A stretch of 64,000 nucleotides of DNA from Durusdinium trenchii (lineage: Eukaryota > Sar > Dinophyceae > Suessiales > Symbiodiniaceae): contig CAXAMN010005336.1 of NCBI GenBank assembly GCA_963970005.1, positions 272,489 through 336,488 on the forward strand. The letters are read 5' to 3'. The notes below the pieces were generated by a model. The model saw only the letters and a list, made by a program, of their open reading frames with translations. It was not told where the DNA came from and did not search any database. Positions 23,201 to 31,200 of the stretch are shown here, one piece after another. Positions within the stretch are counted from its first letter, which is position 1. Each line of letters opens with the position of its first letter. The translations under genes and the position numbers were made by a program.

Positions 23201-23637
23201 GTTTCTTTCCTGGACATTCGGAGAATCCGACAGCATCAAGTTCGAATCAGCCACAAGCAGCCGATATTCCAGTGCCTCAGAGCACCATCGAAGATGACGA
23301 TAATCAGACGACTGATTCAAATGAGACAGATTCAAAACATATTTTTGATGAAGAAGATGTGAAAGGTTTTGAGAAGGATCCAGACAAGGATCTGGACGAT
23401 GAGAAAAATCTTTTTGTTAGTTTTGACGATATGGATTTTTGTATCGTAGGTCCGACTCAAGCTCCTCCGAGTTTTAACTCGTATGATCCGAAGGGCTTTT
23501 CACAATTCTGCCAATATCTTGCGAAGACAGCGGCTAAGAAGACGCCGAAGGCAGAGAGTGTGATTACTCCGGAAGTGCTCCGGAAGTATGCCAAAGAGAT
23601 CAAGCAAGCTAAACTAGAGGAGTTTCGCAGCTTTTGA
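17287..23637 (+). CDS. P1 gag-protease-integrase polyprotein with methyltransferase-like insert
   Basis: The start is the ATG at 17287 (GGCCATGG context); the frame is open slightly further upstream but without an ATG. Residues 1-290 are gag. Two Lys/Gly/Arg-rich tracts (18310-18425, 18613-18680) take the place of a zinc knuckle and probably bind RNA. The protease motif near residue 587 reads LDIGCTRAMGS, with Ile where DTG or DSG is usual. The integrase (about 1014-1240) has a His-His-Cys-Cys zinc site (VKHYHMS, NCRVC) and the acidic triad in ADHCEVE, VGDEAL and RAETAVR. Residues 1391-1548 resemble a degenerate Rossmann methyltransferase. A Pro/Asp/Glu-rich linker (1780-2050) leads into the RT. 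The frame ends at a TGA, 4 codons before an in-frame ATG that continues into RT, so both parts probably form one polyprotein. Confidence 0.85.
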   Translation: MDWIDDWEEPDADVAYEPAAYVNRHVRREPAAIAMTTQVTTKVPPSYDGKTSWFSYEDAIDDWCDITELEDEKRGPALRNRLEGEAAVYKRVLDRDALKANEPPGAGVDYFKRVLRPYFVKGSTNVFLYRFMQFVRFNRGSADMMKWMTRFQILLQRLMSSWMDMLDPVTQVHPQVQAQMQADAAVTGVAPTAERVQEIMQNVNGNLRILHQNDFPLGENLIALLMLSLADLSQDQRNTLTSLMTHRGRVLQQYTTTELRTVFIEMFCTTKTSVDNPLMQPTGAGGRRSFLVMEEGELDGTFGYWAEDEEDGTEGFLDALDDVFWVYDEQNFSWFQRRFQGRRARKGKGKGRRKGKGRSGRRFFRPRGKGKGKRRGKGRYADEQSTTYPEEYYEENPYEDTWESNQVAYDAIIAEDMNDYLQGEHEDANDFWQQLEEAWFSHKGKGKGKRKGKKGKGKDKGDGKQDANYANQQQPRSLPAPSRTSQASGSNQGFFAHCVTTVAEVHDSEVDLLSGMMTSCQDEADCNVNNGETIFDGMSAPVRYSLSEEMLTDAPDGFALMSAEEEVKEMQAVSFLTENRFPPTIAILDIGCTRAMGSRRAVDYFCNYVDNHPDCGLWYSFESTKSKFYFANSQKASCSQKLVIYMYDRAWTIHHTEFDIVEEGEVPLLMSLPQMRNLGFELRLTPQHAYLTSVPLGIKFLELKVAASTHLVLDFQDIAWYLSDVRLQARREKSFYSHFTHYEYGHISVDHNSDEDEAEHAYPVVDYWEVDLHKRELTRHHKDYRKILFPATKSCPVDTDLLEDLRLTIIKKKEGGEEIKKIDDWRKAKWKDLQIGYEWRGRTIFKFKPDAKIPDLKIRKAGIEHRGIGDPDAVVRSSSEKVPIAKDREPGFSSEKEGAPSSAAEKPVPPKFRYTSKGCDPFWKGHKSKPSEPPIDLKGDDPEGYTPSEPPERPEGELVEIPKASKGPSSDKHEPLEPGDGALEPRRISIPLPGSEVVAMTPAYRKMLQRLEDKVELYKLHVKHYHMSPTQFRRRVSMLKLPDSVLEKYESVVRNCRVCNTSVAPPPRARVSGIRASCFGDVVFADHCEVELHKNKYIILLVLDGATNLLWATAQKDLIDQTTIQALRQWSDENNCVPKAIVGDEALFTDAFVEYYRFHGIQQCPCGPRTPWPNRAETAVRLFKRMWHVRKVDLDDPRFRGVTVREVVKKVVWARNCQLTISGYSPIEIATGRRPPDLFDLETASPEQLSASAAAQDRTNLELQRVALRAHQEARQAQDLRADLARRTMPSDGPYFQGEKVFVWTQDSSKFKDKGRWVRATVLGQEGAMVQANTGKAVVRVNQSKVRRDHDEWHDVSIPALDDENPENLREDHELYVDAEFGEQSFFFCNDDHPDVVELLHGNSGLSWFLSKNGVRVASPMDFKAGYNFSTLKGQDGIWQQLERLQPHCVVINNPSPKQNRASIWLLCCNVIEWQLRRKKHVFVTVPKGNKFCLFLQKFISSLKNPIFAFDVNMNCFCYCPKGISYVTVFHSYASCQGWKGIGDCSFQAKTVQATRSNQYFKDPDWKKFPFSFLVEMNRFLPYSETSDKRQSFLIEDLLENFDSGSLCGTALVLEREAHQSILLNSVRTEETTEIPVPLRHILPQRFTTTELIRTLRQVDALPQRSEFDVTTSSDSRIVSLIPGLKEIRRRTLPQMYFERCKVYRGTFGRVHPLFNSEDDAVLIMWKPGKYHQVFFMFVSQLSPHREQFLIDHWSMIVFEAETTGAVKRIVTPDEVALEDPRDQPPDYGPPMDDDMTYEPNPVSGEQQYFDPDDEDMNPPGGGPGGNPDDHQGGQPPGPPPTGPAAVPNQFGNPDVPLEQLGYPSSDPEEAMPEISSESRPPDDPGQPPIGFPIDTDPVHPFVPSPDSNTPEPEPYVPENRERHSKQMRKLSVDSTDALPKAKVKFQVKHSKVQLPGHDEPIPAPPKSVPRSFFPGHSENPTASSSNQPQAADIPVPQSTIEDDDNQTTDSNETDSKHIFDEEDVKGFEKDPDKDLDDEKNLFVSFDDMDFCIVGPTQAPPSFNSYDPKGFSQFCQYLAKTAAKKTPKAESVITPEVLRKYAKEIKQAKLEEFRSF
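23635..23637 (+). other. single in-frame TGA between integrase linker and RT of P1
   Basis: The frame before (ending EEFRSF) and the frame after (DFTAMKYRDRRK...) are the same. Removing this one codon makes 17287-25854 a continuous reading frame. The homologous stretch of the plus-strand fragment at 9030-9070 is open. The stop may be a point mutation or a readthrough site that lowers RT output relative to Gag. The sequence alone does not decide. Confidence 0.8.
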
Positions 23638-25854
23638 GATTTTACTGCGATGAAGTATCGTGACCGAAGAAAGCACAAGATCGATAACTATGTTACCGGT
23701 CGATGGGTCCTGACCATCAAGATTGACAAAGATGGTAATTTTAAGAAGTTTAAGGCCAGATGGGTCTGTCGAGGCTTCCAAGATGCCCAGAAATGGGACC
23801 TTCAGACGGACTCGCCAACCGCGACCAGGTATGGTTTTCGCGTAGCATGTCAGCATGCAGCCTCTTCTTTCTGGGACCTGTTACACATCGACTTGAAAAC
23901 TGCCTTTCTTCAGGGGGAACTTTACGACCTCGAGCGACGCGTTATTCACGTTCAACTTCCGACTGACATCGGATTGCCACCGTATCTCGTCGGATTGTGC
24001 ACACGTTCAGTGTACGGATTGAGTGATGCGCCTCGTCGCTGGTGGAATCGACTCGACAAGTTTTTGCACTCACTCGGATTAGTTCCGACTCGAGCCGATC
24101 GGTGTACGTACGTCTGCTACTCCGGATGTTTGAAGGTTCCTAAGGCTGTGAACTACTCGTCAGAGGAGACGCCAGCCGAACCGGAACCGGTCTCATTCTA
24201 CGTAGCAGGTGCGCCGCCGAACGAATTCCACGACACAGCGGAAGAAGTTCGTAGGTCTTTACTCTGTGAAGAACGTCTGTTTTCGGTGTGTTACGGAAAT
24301 AGGTCGGAGAAGACGGAAATGCGTAAACAGCTTAAGGCAGAGGATGGAAAATGGACTCCTGTGGTAGATCAGGAACTCCAGAATTTCCTTGACTCTGTAG
24401 AGCACAAGCTAGGTTGGCACCAATATACAGATGGCCATGCTCAAGTTGCGTATCGCGCTAAAGCTCTTCGCACTCCCGAACCTACGTATTCGCGTTCGCG
24501 TTTTTGTTTTAGGACTTCGATAGTTAAGCGTAAGGGTGTTTGGTGGCTTCTCGAGACAAACAATGATATTCGCAACGAGAAGAATACAGTGACGTTAGAG
24601 GAAGAAGCTGAAACGCTTGTCAGTATTTTTCTTCCTGCTGAACATACGTATACTGTGACACAAACGCCTCAGCTTACACCTGAAGTTGTGGAAGAGTTGC
24701 TTGAGCATTTTATGGACCCTGTGCATGGCAGTAATTCTACGAATAGGTCACCCATTGGTATGTGTTGTTTACATGTTGATGATCTTTTTGTGACAGGTAA
24801 TGATATCTTTTTGAAACAGTTCAAGGAGATTGTGAAGTCACAATTTAAGATTGGACATGAGGACACTAATGACCTGATGTTTACTGGACAACGTGTTGCT
24901 TGGAAGATGCAAGAGAAGACCAAGAAGAAGGAGTATATCTCAGTAGAGCAATCCCTTTGTGTTCAAGAGCTGACTGAGATTATCATTCCAAAAGGTTTGA
25001 AGGATGAGGACAAGTGTGACAAGGATATGCACACAGCCTTCAGATCCCTTCTTGGCAGCATAAATTGGTTACAATCCAGAACACAATTCCAAGCATGCTA
25101 CCAATTCTCAAGGTCAGCATCAGCATCAGCAGGACCTACAATAGGTGATTGCAAGGCCCTGAACAAGCTGTGCAAACAAATCGTGACTGACCCTATGGAG
25201 TTACGGTTTTGGCCACTTGAAGGTAGTCCACGTTTAATTGCTATGCCAGATGCCGCATTCAGGAACAACAGTGACAAATCCTCTCAACGTGCGATGGTTA
25301 TTTTTATGGGTGAGCAAAGAAAGGCAAAACAGAAGAACACTAAAGGCTCACTTATTTTCTTTGAATCTTCTAAGATCAAGAGAACAACCCTGTCCACAAC
25401 TGTTGCCGAGTTGTATGCATTCATGAAGTGTTATGGCACTTGCCAAATGCTTAGAGGCTTGATCAAGGACATTACAGGCTACTCTACTGACATTCACATG
25501 CGCACTGATGCTAATAATCTTGTGACTACAGCTAGTACTACTCATGTTCCTGAGCAACAGGAGACTATTCATATGATCCAAATGCTTAGGAAGGAAGCAT
25601 GCTCTGGTGCAATCGCTGACTTGTCACATATACGCACTCAGTGGTGTCTTGCTGACTGTCTTACTAAGAAGTCTGCTAGTCCACAAGCCTTGATAGATGC
25701 AGTACGCAGTGGTTGCTTGAAGGAAGTTGATGCACATCCACCCTTTAGATCACTTATTGAACACAAGGCATATATGCGTGGATGGCTTCCTACAGTATGC
25801 ACACATGTTGACTTTTCACGTGATGTGTTTTATCTTGGAGATTCTTTGAACTGA
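23638..25854 (+). CDS. P1 reverse transcriptase-RNase H
   Basis: The first ATG after the TGA is at 23650. The copia RVT_2 domain begins at once (VTGRWVLTIKIDKDGNF, DLKTAFLQGELY, YGLSDAPRRWW, LVPTRADRCTY) and reaches the catalytic box in MCCLHVDDLFVTGND at about 24765. Between the RADRCTY and HVDD motifs lie about 215 residues, where copia relatives usually have far fewer. This polar insert has no recognised domain. RNase H follows (about 25210-25690), with MPDAAFRNN, TTLSTTVAELYAF, MRTDANNLV and WCLADCLTKK. The protein makes cDNA from the element RNA in the particle. It lacks its own start context and is probably made as part of the polyprotein. Confidence 0.9.
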   Translation, partial: DFTAMKYRDRRKHKIDNYVTGRWVLTIKIDKDGNFKKFKARWVCRGFQDAQKWDLQTDSPTATRYGFRVACQHAASSFWDLLHIDLKTAFLQGELYDLERRVIHVQLPTDIGLPPYLVGLCTRSVYGLSDAPRRWWNRLDKFLHSLGLVPTRADRCTYVCYSGCLKVPKAVNYSSEETPAEPEPVSFYVAGAPPNEFHDTAEEVRRSLLCEERLFSVCYGNRSEKTEMRKQLKAEDGKWTPVVDQELQNFLDSVEHKLGWHQYTDGHAQVAYRAKALRTPEPTYSRSRFCFRTSIVKRKGVWWLLETNNDIRNEKNTVTLEEEAETLVSIFLPAEHTYTVTQTPQLTPEVVEELLEHFMDPVHGSNSTNRSPIGMCCLHVDDLFVTGNDIFLKQFKEIVKSQFKIGHEDTNDLMFTGQRVAWKMQEKTKKKEYISVEQSLCVQELTEIIIPKGLKDEDKCDKDMHTAFRSLLGSINWLQSRTQFQACYQFSRSASASAGPTIGDCKALNKLCKQIVTDPMELRFWPLEGSPRLIAMPDAAFRNNSDKSSQRAMVIFMGEQRKAKQKNTKGSLIFFESSKIKRTTLSTTVAELYAFMKCYGTCQMLRGLIKDITGYSTDIHMRTDANNLVTTASTTHVPEQQETIHMIQMLRKEACSGAIADLSHIRTQWCLADCLTKKSASPQALIDAVRSGCLKEVDAHPPFRSLIEHKAYMRGWLPTVCTHVDFSRDVFYLGDSLN

Positions 25855-26057
25855 GAGTGAGAGGAGAGAATTCAATGCATGTGTTTTTGTTTGAGAGAAA
25901 TTTGAATTTCTTTCATGAATTTGTGCCTGCGGCTCAAATTAGCTTGGCAAGATCAGCACTTTTCTTTCGAAGACTATTGCCTTGCATCGTTGACTACCTG
26001 TCATTTTCTAAGACTTAGGACACTGGCCCCTGACCGGTGGACTTTGTATCAACAGAG
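25855..26057 (+). other. intergenic spacer in P1
   Basis: About 200 nt between the pol stop and the accessory ATG have stops in all forward frames. The accessory gene therefore needs its own mRNA (trans-splicing is a possibility in dinoflagellates) or re-initiation. Confidence 0.5.
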
Positions 26058-26951
26058 ATGGCCGGTCAGGGAGCGTCCAATCCGGTCAACATCTTTGAGT
26101 ATGCTCGAAACTGGTCACAAAAGGTTCCCTGGGGACAACCTCAGAACTGGGCAAATCGTTTGAGACGCCCACGTGCGCCAGTTGAGTTCCATAAGAACTC
26201 AGAGCAGGATGAATTGATCCTAACTGACATTCTTGCAATGTGTTTGGCACCTGAGAACCATGCTAAGTTTAACTTTCGAGTACGATGGTTCGCAGAGATT
26301 GCCAGATACGCTCTTGGCTATGTCACCCAAGAGGAAGAGGATGAATATGAGAGAAGCAGACAGTTCGTGGCAACAAGAGTCGCGTGGAGGCAAAACGATT
26401 ATGGAAAGATAGCCACGGGGCTCAACTATATGCTACGACATGATCGTTCTCTCGACAGGTTGATGGACAATAGGGCAGTGATAGAGCTTATGCCTCTGAT
26501 TACAGAGGGAACTGCTCGTATGCCATCACCTTTCAGTATTTATCCTCATGCCTTCTTTGCTATAGTGCATAGCGATGAGAAGCAAAGATTTCATTTGGTG
26601 ATTCGCTTGGACAAGAATGTTTGGCATAACACAGGACATCAATACGATATGCCCTTCTCCATGCGTTTGGGAGTGAACCAAGGGCATACAGGACTCTCAT
26701 ATAACATCAGTCCAGAGAAGTTGAATCATAGATTGACTTCTGTTGAGGCAAGATGTTTAGGACATGTTTTTCATGTTACCAGGAAAGAGAACTGGGCCAG
26801 CATTGAGAGGTATGGTTTGATGAGAGATCCACAAAGTTGGAATAGAAGGAACAGAGGTGAAGGAAGAGATTGTTCATTTCATGTACAGCAATCCACAAAC
26901 TTTGCCTTACATTCTTTTAGGTCCAGGTACAGTGGTTCCAAGGGACTATAA
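26058..26951 (+). CDS. P1 accessory protein, part 1: Tpt1/KptA-like RNA 2'-phosphotransferase domain
   Basis: The start is the ATG at 26058 (AGAGATGG). Tpt1/KptA enzymes remove a 2'-phosphate from spliced RNA using NAD+, with an Arg-His-Arg-Arg catalytic set. Family motifs appear in order: LNYMLRHD (26419-26443; Arg and His), SDEKQRFHLV (26570-26600), MRLGVNQGHTG (26660-26692; Arg and QGH), and GHVFHVTRKENWASIERYGL (26760-26820). The domain's last third is in the next frame from about 26857 (IVHF, then LYVKLDVIRWL). A +1 frame change near 26850 therefore cuts the domain. Residues 1-110 before it are not recognised. The frame ends at 26951 in off-frame sequence. The fold call is strong, but enzyme activity is inferred. 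Confidence 0.75.
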   Translation: MAGQGASNPVNIFEYARNWSQKVPWGQPQNWANRLRRPRAPVEFHKNSEQDELILTDILAMCLAPENHAKFNFRVRWFAEIARYALGYVTQEEEDEYERSRQFVATRVAWRQNDYGKIATGLNYMLRHDRSLDRLMDNRAVIELMPLITEGTARMPSPFSIYPHAFFAIVHSDEKQRFHLVIRLDKNVWHNTGHQYDMPFSMRLGVNQGHTGLSYNISPEKLNHRLTSVEARCLGHVFHVTRKENWASIERYGLMRDPQSWNRRNRGEGRDCSFHVQQSTNFALHSFRSRYSGSKGL

Positions 26952-28299
26952 TCAGCCCTTGTATGTGAAGCTTGACGTGATTCGTTGGCTTCAGGCTGGA
27001 CTTCCTCTGTACTTCAGCAACAATGGAGTGGTGCTTGCACATTGTGATGTAGAGCCCACATACTTGGACATTTGTGTGGATGAACCACGACCAGAAGATG
27101 CTCCAGAGCCAGCTAAGGAGTTGATTAACCCTCTGCCAGCAGAGAAGATAGTGGAGAAGATCAACAGAGAGAAGGAGCAACAAGACAGATTGCGAGCCTT
27201 GTTCACAAGACTCTCTATTGACAAGCCATATGCCAGAGAACTTCTCAAGAGGATTCATGCCGATGAACCTGAGACAAGACAAGCTAAGAGGCATATGTCT
27301 CTTTGGTTGGATGAGCTGAGCTTAGGTGCTATTGCACGATTTGTCAGCTATGACAATCACCCTGCACGTGAGAACAATCGTTCACGATTGAGGTCACGTC
27401 AGGTGATGCCTGAAGGCCATTATCAGATGCCACCTGGATGGTCTTTGATTCCACCTAAAGAGATTGATGATCGTGATCCTTGCAGTATCTTAGGATACAA
27501 TGCTCCAACGTTGATTATCAATGGAGATGGTGCTACCACGAGGTCATTGTTTATGGTACACCCATTGGTTTTGAGCAAGGATCAGGCAAATCTGGTGAAG
27601 GCTGATGAGGAAGTGATTCGTTTTGACCACATTTGGAAGGACATCACTTCAAGAGGCTCAACAGCAAGGACTTCTGGAGGACCTCAAGGAGATGAAGAAG
27701 ATGACTCTGCTCATGTTGCTGAGCGAGAGATGACATGGTTCATTCAGAATGTCAACAACCTGGTTCTCAACCCATGGATGGTATATGACATTGGCATGGT
27801 ATCACTCCATGATCGCATAGGAACACGTGTACTCCAGAGCACTGGAGAAGACGTGATTCTAGTGAGGGATTGGGACAGGTTGACAAGACACCAGAGAGAA
27901 TATTTTTGTAGAAGATACAAGTTGCTACGTCCAAGTGTTTATGGAACAGAGGAAGACCCCAAGACGTATGCACCGAGTTTTGAACCCGGAATTTCTCAGT
28001 GGATGGAGTTGGCACAAACTGGATACCAACAGTTTTTCTTCATCCGTGCTTGGGAGAATGGACGCCGTTGGGCTGAAATTCTGACAGACCATGGTATTCA
28101 ATCCATAGAACTTTCAAGTTTCTTGGATATGCGCAGAGATCCCAAATTGCTGGGTTGGAACTTTGGTATTCCAGAACCTCAGTGGGATAATTTTGGCAAC
28201 ACAGTGGAGGAAGCATTCAACAATCCTTTATTTGCCAAATTGCACTATCGCTTCAAGCAGGAGGAAGAGATTGGTCGTGTCATGCGCCTTAGTGTCTGA
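26857..28299 (+). CDS. P1 accessory protein, part 2: end of Tpt1-like domain and unknown middle
   Basis: This is the same protein in the next frame, with no ATG of its own at the left end (it begins GTG AAG GAA). Its first 70 residues complete the Tpt1-like fold: an Arg before the strand (VVPRDYNQPLYVKLDV) and LPLYFSNNGVVLAHC, which matches the family's FYxSENGVxLT strand. A Pro/Glu linker and a charged helix (EKIVEKINREKEQQDRLRAL) follow, then about 300 residues I do not recognise. The frame stops at 28299 (TGA), while the frame one base over continues the same style of sequence. A second +1 change near 28295 is therefore likely. Confidence 0.7.
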   Translation: MKEEIVHFMYSNPQTLPYILLGPGTVVPRDYNQPLYVKLDVIRWLQAGLPLYFSNNGVVLAHCDVEPTYLDICVDEPRPEDAPEPAKELINPLPAEKIVEKINREKEQQDRLRALFTRLSIDKPYARELLKRIHADEPETRQAKRHMSLWLDELSLGAIARFVSYDNHPARENNRSRLRSRQVMPEGHYQMPPGWSLIPPKEIDDRDPCSILGYNAPTLIINGDGATTRSLFMVHPLVLSKDQANLVKADEEVIRFDHIWKDITSRGSTARTSGGPQGDEEDDSAHVAEREMTWFIQNVNNLVLNPWMVYDIGMVSLHDRIGTRVLQSTGEDVILVRDWDRLTRHQREYFCRRYKLLRPSVYGTEEDPKTYAPSFEPGISQWMELAQTGYQQFFFIRAWENGRRWAEILTDHGIQSIELSSFLDMRRDPKLLGWNFGIPEPQWDNFGNTVEEAFNNPLFAKLHYRFKQEEEIGRVMRLSV

Positions 28300-31200
28300 A
28301 CTTGTTTGTGACTTTTTCATCAAGGTGCTTCCCAAGTGGGTTCTTGACCACTCGATCTTGTGGGAAGAGTTTATGATTTTGGATCCAGACACAAATCTCC
28401 CAGCCTACAAGACCTCAGAGGCCGCCTTACAAGCAGAAGTGAATCCAGAGAAGTATCATACACATTTTGCTATGAACTTCAAGAAATTCAGGTTTTCTGC
28501 AAGAGTGGTGTGGTATTTGATTGACCGTGACAGGAATCATTTAGAGAGTTTTCTTCACAACTCCAACAGCAGATTTGTGCAACATGCATGCTATCAACTT
28601 CGTGAATATGTTCAGGCGCGTGTTGCAGTTTCTGATCCCTTGTATGAGATGATCAAGAAGGAAGAGTTTGAACGCCAATACAACTCCAAGTTTTTGGAGG
28701 CGATTTCTTGCTCTCGTGTTGTAGTTGAGCCTGTAAGTTCAGGGACGTATGAGCCATCATCGAAGCTGAACTTAAAGGTACTACAAAACATTCTGAAGGG
28801 TGTCTACAAGATCCAGAAGAATGAGGAGCTTGCCAGAGAACGTGAGGAAGAAGAAGAACAGGCAGCTCAAAACATCTCAAACTTGCTGGCAGATGATATG
28901 GAGCTTGATTTTGATGATGACGACGTACCAGTATGGCGCTCCATTGTCAACAAGTATAGAGAAGGTGATCAGGTGCTACAAAGAGAAGCAGTGAAGATTA
29001 CTCATCTTTTCAAGGACAAAAAGGACAATGAGAAGGCAACAGAAGTTTTCAATTCAGAGAGGACAGATTTTCATGAGACCTCAGAACCTCTTCCAAGGAC
29101 GATGGGAGAAAATCTTGTAGAGGACTTGCTCACCAAGAATGTCGCAGAACGAGCTTTTGAGGCAGGTGAAGAAGTTCCTCCTTACACAAGAGTCTCCACT
29201 ATCGCTGGTGGAATCTACACTGGTAGTATGATGTTGACGAAAGATGAAGATATGGAAGAGGAAGCCCCTGAAGAAGATCCTGCAGTTGAACCCGTAAAAG
29301 ATGAAGAAATGTTTGATGAGAATGCAGGTACTTTTCCTTCAGAGGGACCAAAGATGGAAGTTGACCAGGAGGAAGCCAAGGAGGAGTCAACACCACACTT
29401 TCTGTCAAGAGAGATAGGCGAGGGCTCCGCTGCATCGTACTTACCATCAGGTGAGAAGGATGCGAACCTTGAGGATACTTCAGGTCAGCGGAAATCTAAG
29501 AAAAGCCGCCTGAATAAGATTCTTGATCCTCATTTTCATGAAGAAGTTCAGGATGATGCAACTCTTGAGGAGAAGAAGAAGGCGGTGAAGAAGATAAGAG
29601 AGGTCAGAGAGGATGATGGAGAGAAGAAATTGGAGGCCGAAATCCAAGAGTCTTTTCCATCTGAAGTAGTTGTTGATAAAGATCCTGTGGATGCTAACAA
29701 TACCTATGAGTTGCATACCTCACCTTTGAGGTTGCTTGGAGAGCTTACAGGAGATCCAGGTATTGGCTTTTATCAACTATGCTTCAGGGAAACTCACGCA
29801 AGATTGCTGAACCATGTTTGTTTCAGAAAAGGTGAGATTTCCCATCCTCATTATCAGTCGAGGATCAACGAGGATGATTTTGTTCGATCCATTCGAAGTG
29901 TCTGTCCAGTACCTCCACCTGATTGTTATGAACACGACTCAGAGCATGATTTGAAGAGGTTTTTCATTAATGATGACCGCATCAGTTATTTGGATGGCAA
30001 GTATCAGGTCGATCCAAAAGCCTTTGAAAGGGCAGAGCATGCTCGAGAAGAATTGGAGGATACGAAGAAGGAACTCAAGAAGGAACTGGAATCATATGGC
30101 CCCAATGGACCCAGTTGGGACTTTGTTAGCTTCTATGAAGAGCTGTGCAGAAGGTTCCTCAAGGGAAGAATAGAAGAACAATATGGAACCAACTTATTGG
30201 CCAGCTCAGAGCCCTTGACGTTTTTATCCTGGAACTATGGCAACATGGTTCGTGGTCAGAAGTACACCACACCAAGGTTTCTCCAAGGACTTGATAGTGC
30301 AATGAGGCCACGCAAACAGAGCGCCATGTCACTTCAATACGAGCAATTTGAGAACAACCTTTTCTTCAATATGCTCTTCTTTTTACGTGCACATGTCGTG
30401 ATTCTCCAGGAAGCTCATCTCCTTGTTCCTGCCAAGGAATTCATTGAGCAAAAGAATTGGACAGTTTGTTTCAATGATTGGGAGAATCTTGCAGTGATGG
30501 CTAGATTGGCACCAGGTGGATATGTCAAGATCATTGCTGGACATGACCAAGACCTTGGTCATTGTGAACAGCGTGATGTAACTTGGGCTATCTACGAGAT
30601 TTGTTTTGGAAAAACAAGGCCTCGTCAAGAATTCAAGGATGCAGACTTTGAATTTGATGACTATGGTCCTGAGGACCAGCGTGTTCCACTTACTAGAGCG
30701 AACATGCATACCATCAGAGTCTGTAATTATCATGTTGATACACACCGTGCTGTGGATGCCCACCTACTGACAGGAGAACAGACAGCATTGATGCTGTATG
30801 AGTGTTTTGTCTATGAGGTGGACATCATTTCTGGTGATGCAAATAGTTTAGCCTACAGAATGTCTGGGTACAAAAGGCAGCCAATGGCTAACTATTATTA
30901 CAGCACCATGCAGCATTGGATCCGCAGATTTTCAGAAGCCCGTGTAAAAGCAGATCCTGGCATCAAAGCACCTATTCCCAGAACATTTTACAGTTCAACT
31001 TCACTTGTTCTCAAGCAGTGTGAAGATTACTTTGATAAACTCTGGGAAGAATACTCCACAATAGAGAAAGAAGAATACCAGGGATCACAGCTTGGAGATA
31101 CATGTTTGTCTACCATTGTTGAATGGGGTCATTCGATGAGTGAAGAGGAATATGAAAATTCCACAGTGAGCACGAAGGAGTTCATCTGTAATTTTTCAGA

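Noticed and set aside
26400-27060. PARP or other ADP-ribosyltransferase instead of Tpt1
   Set aside because: The N-terminal LRHD and QRFHL motifs and the QGH motif are specific to Tpt1/KptA and not part of PARP domains.
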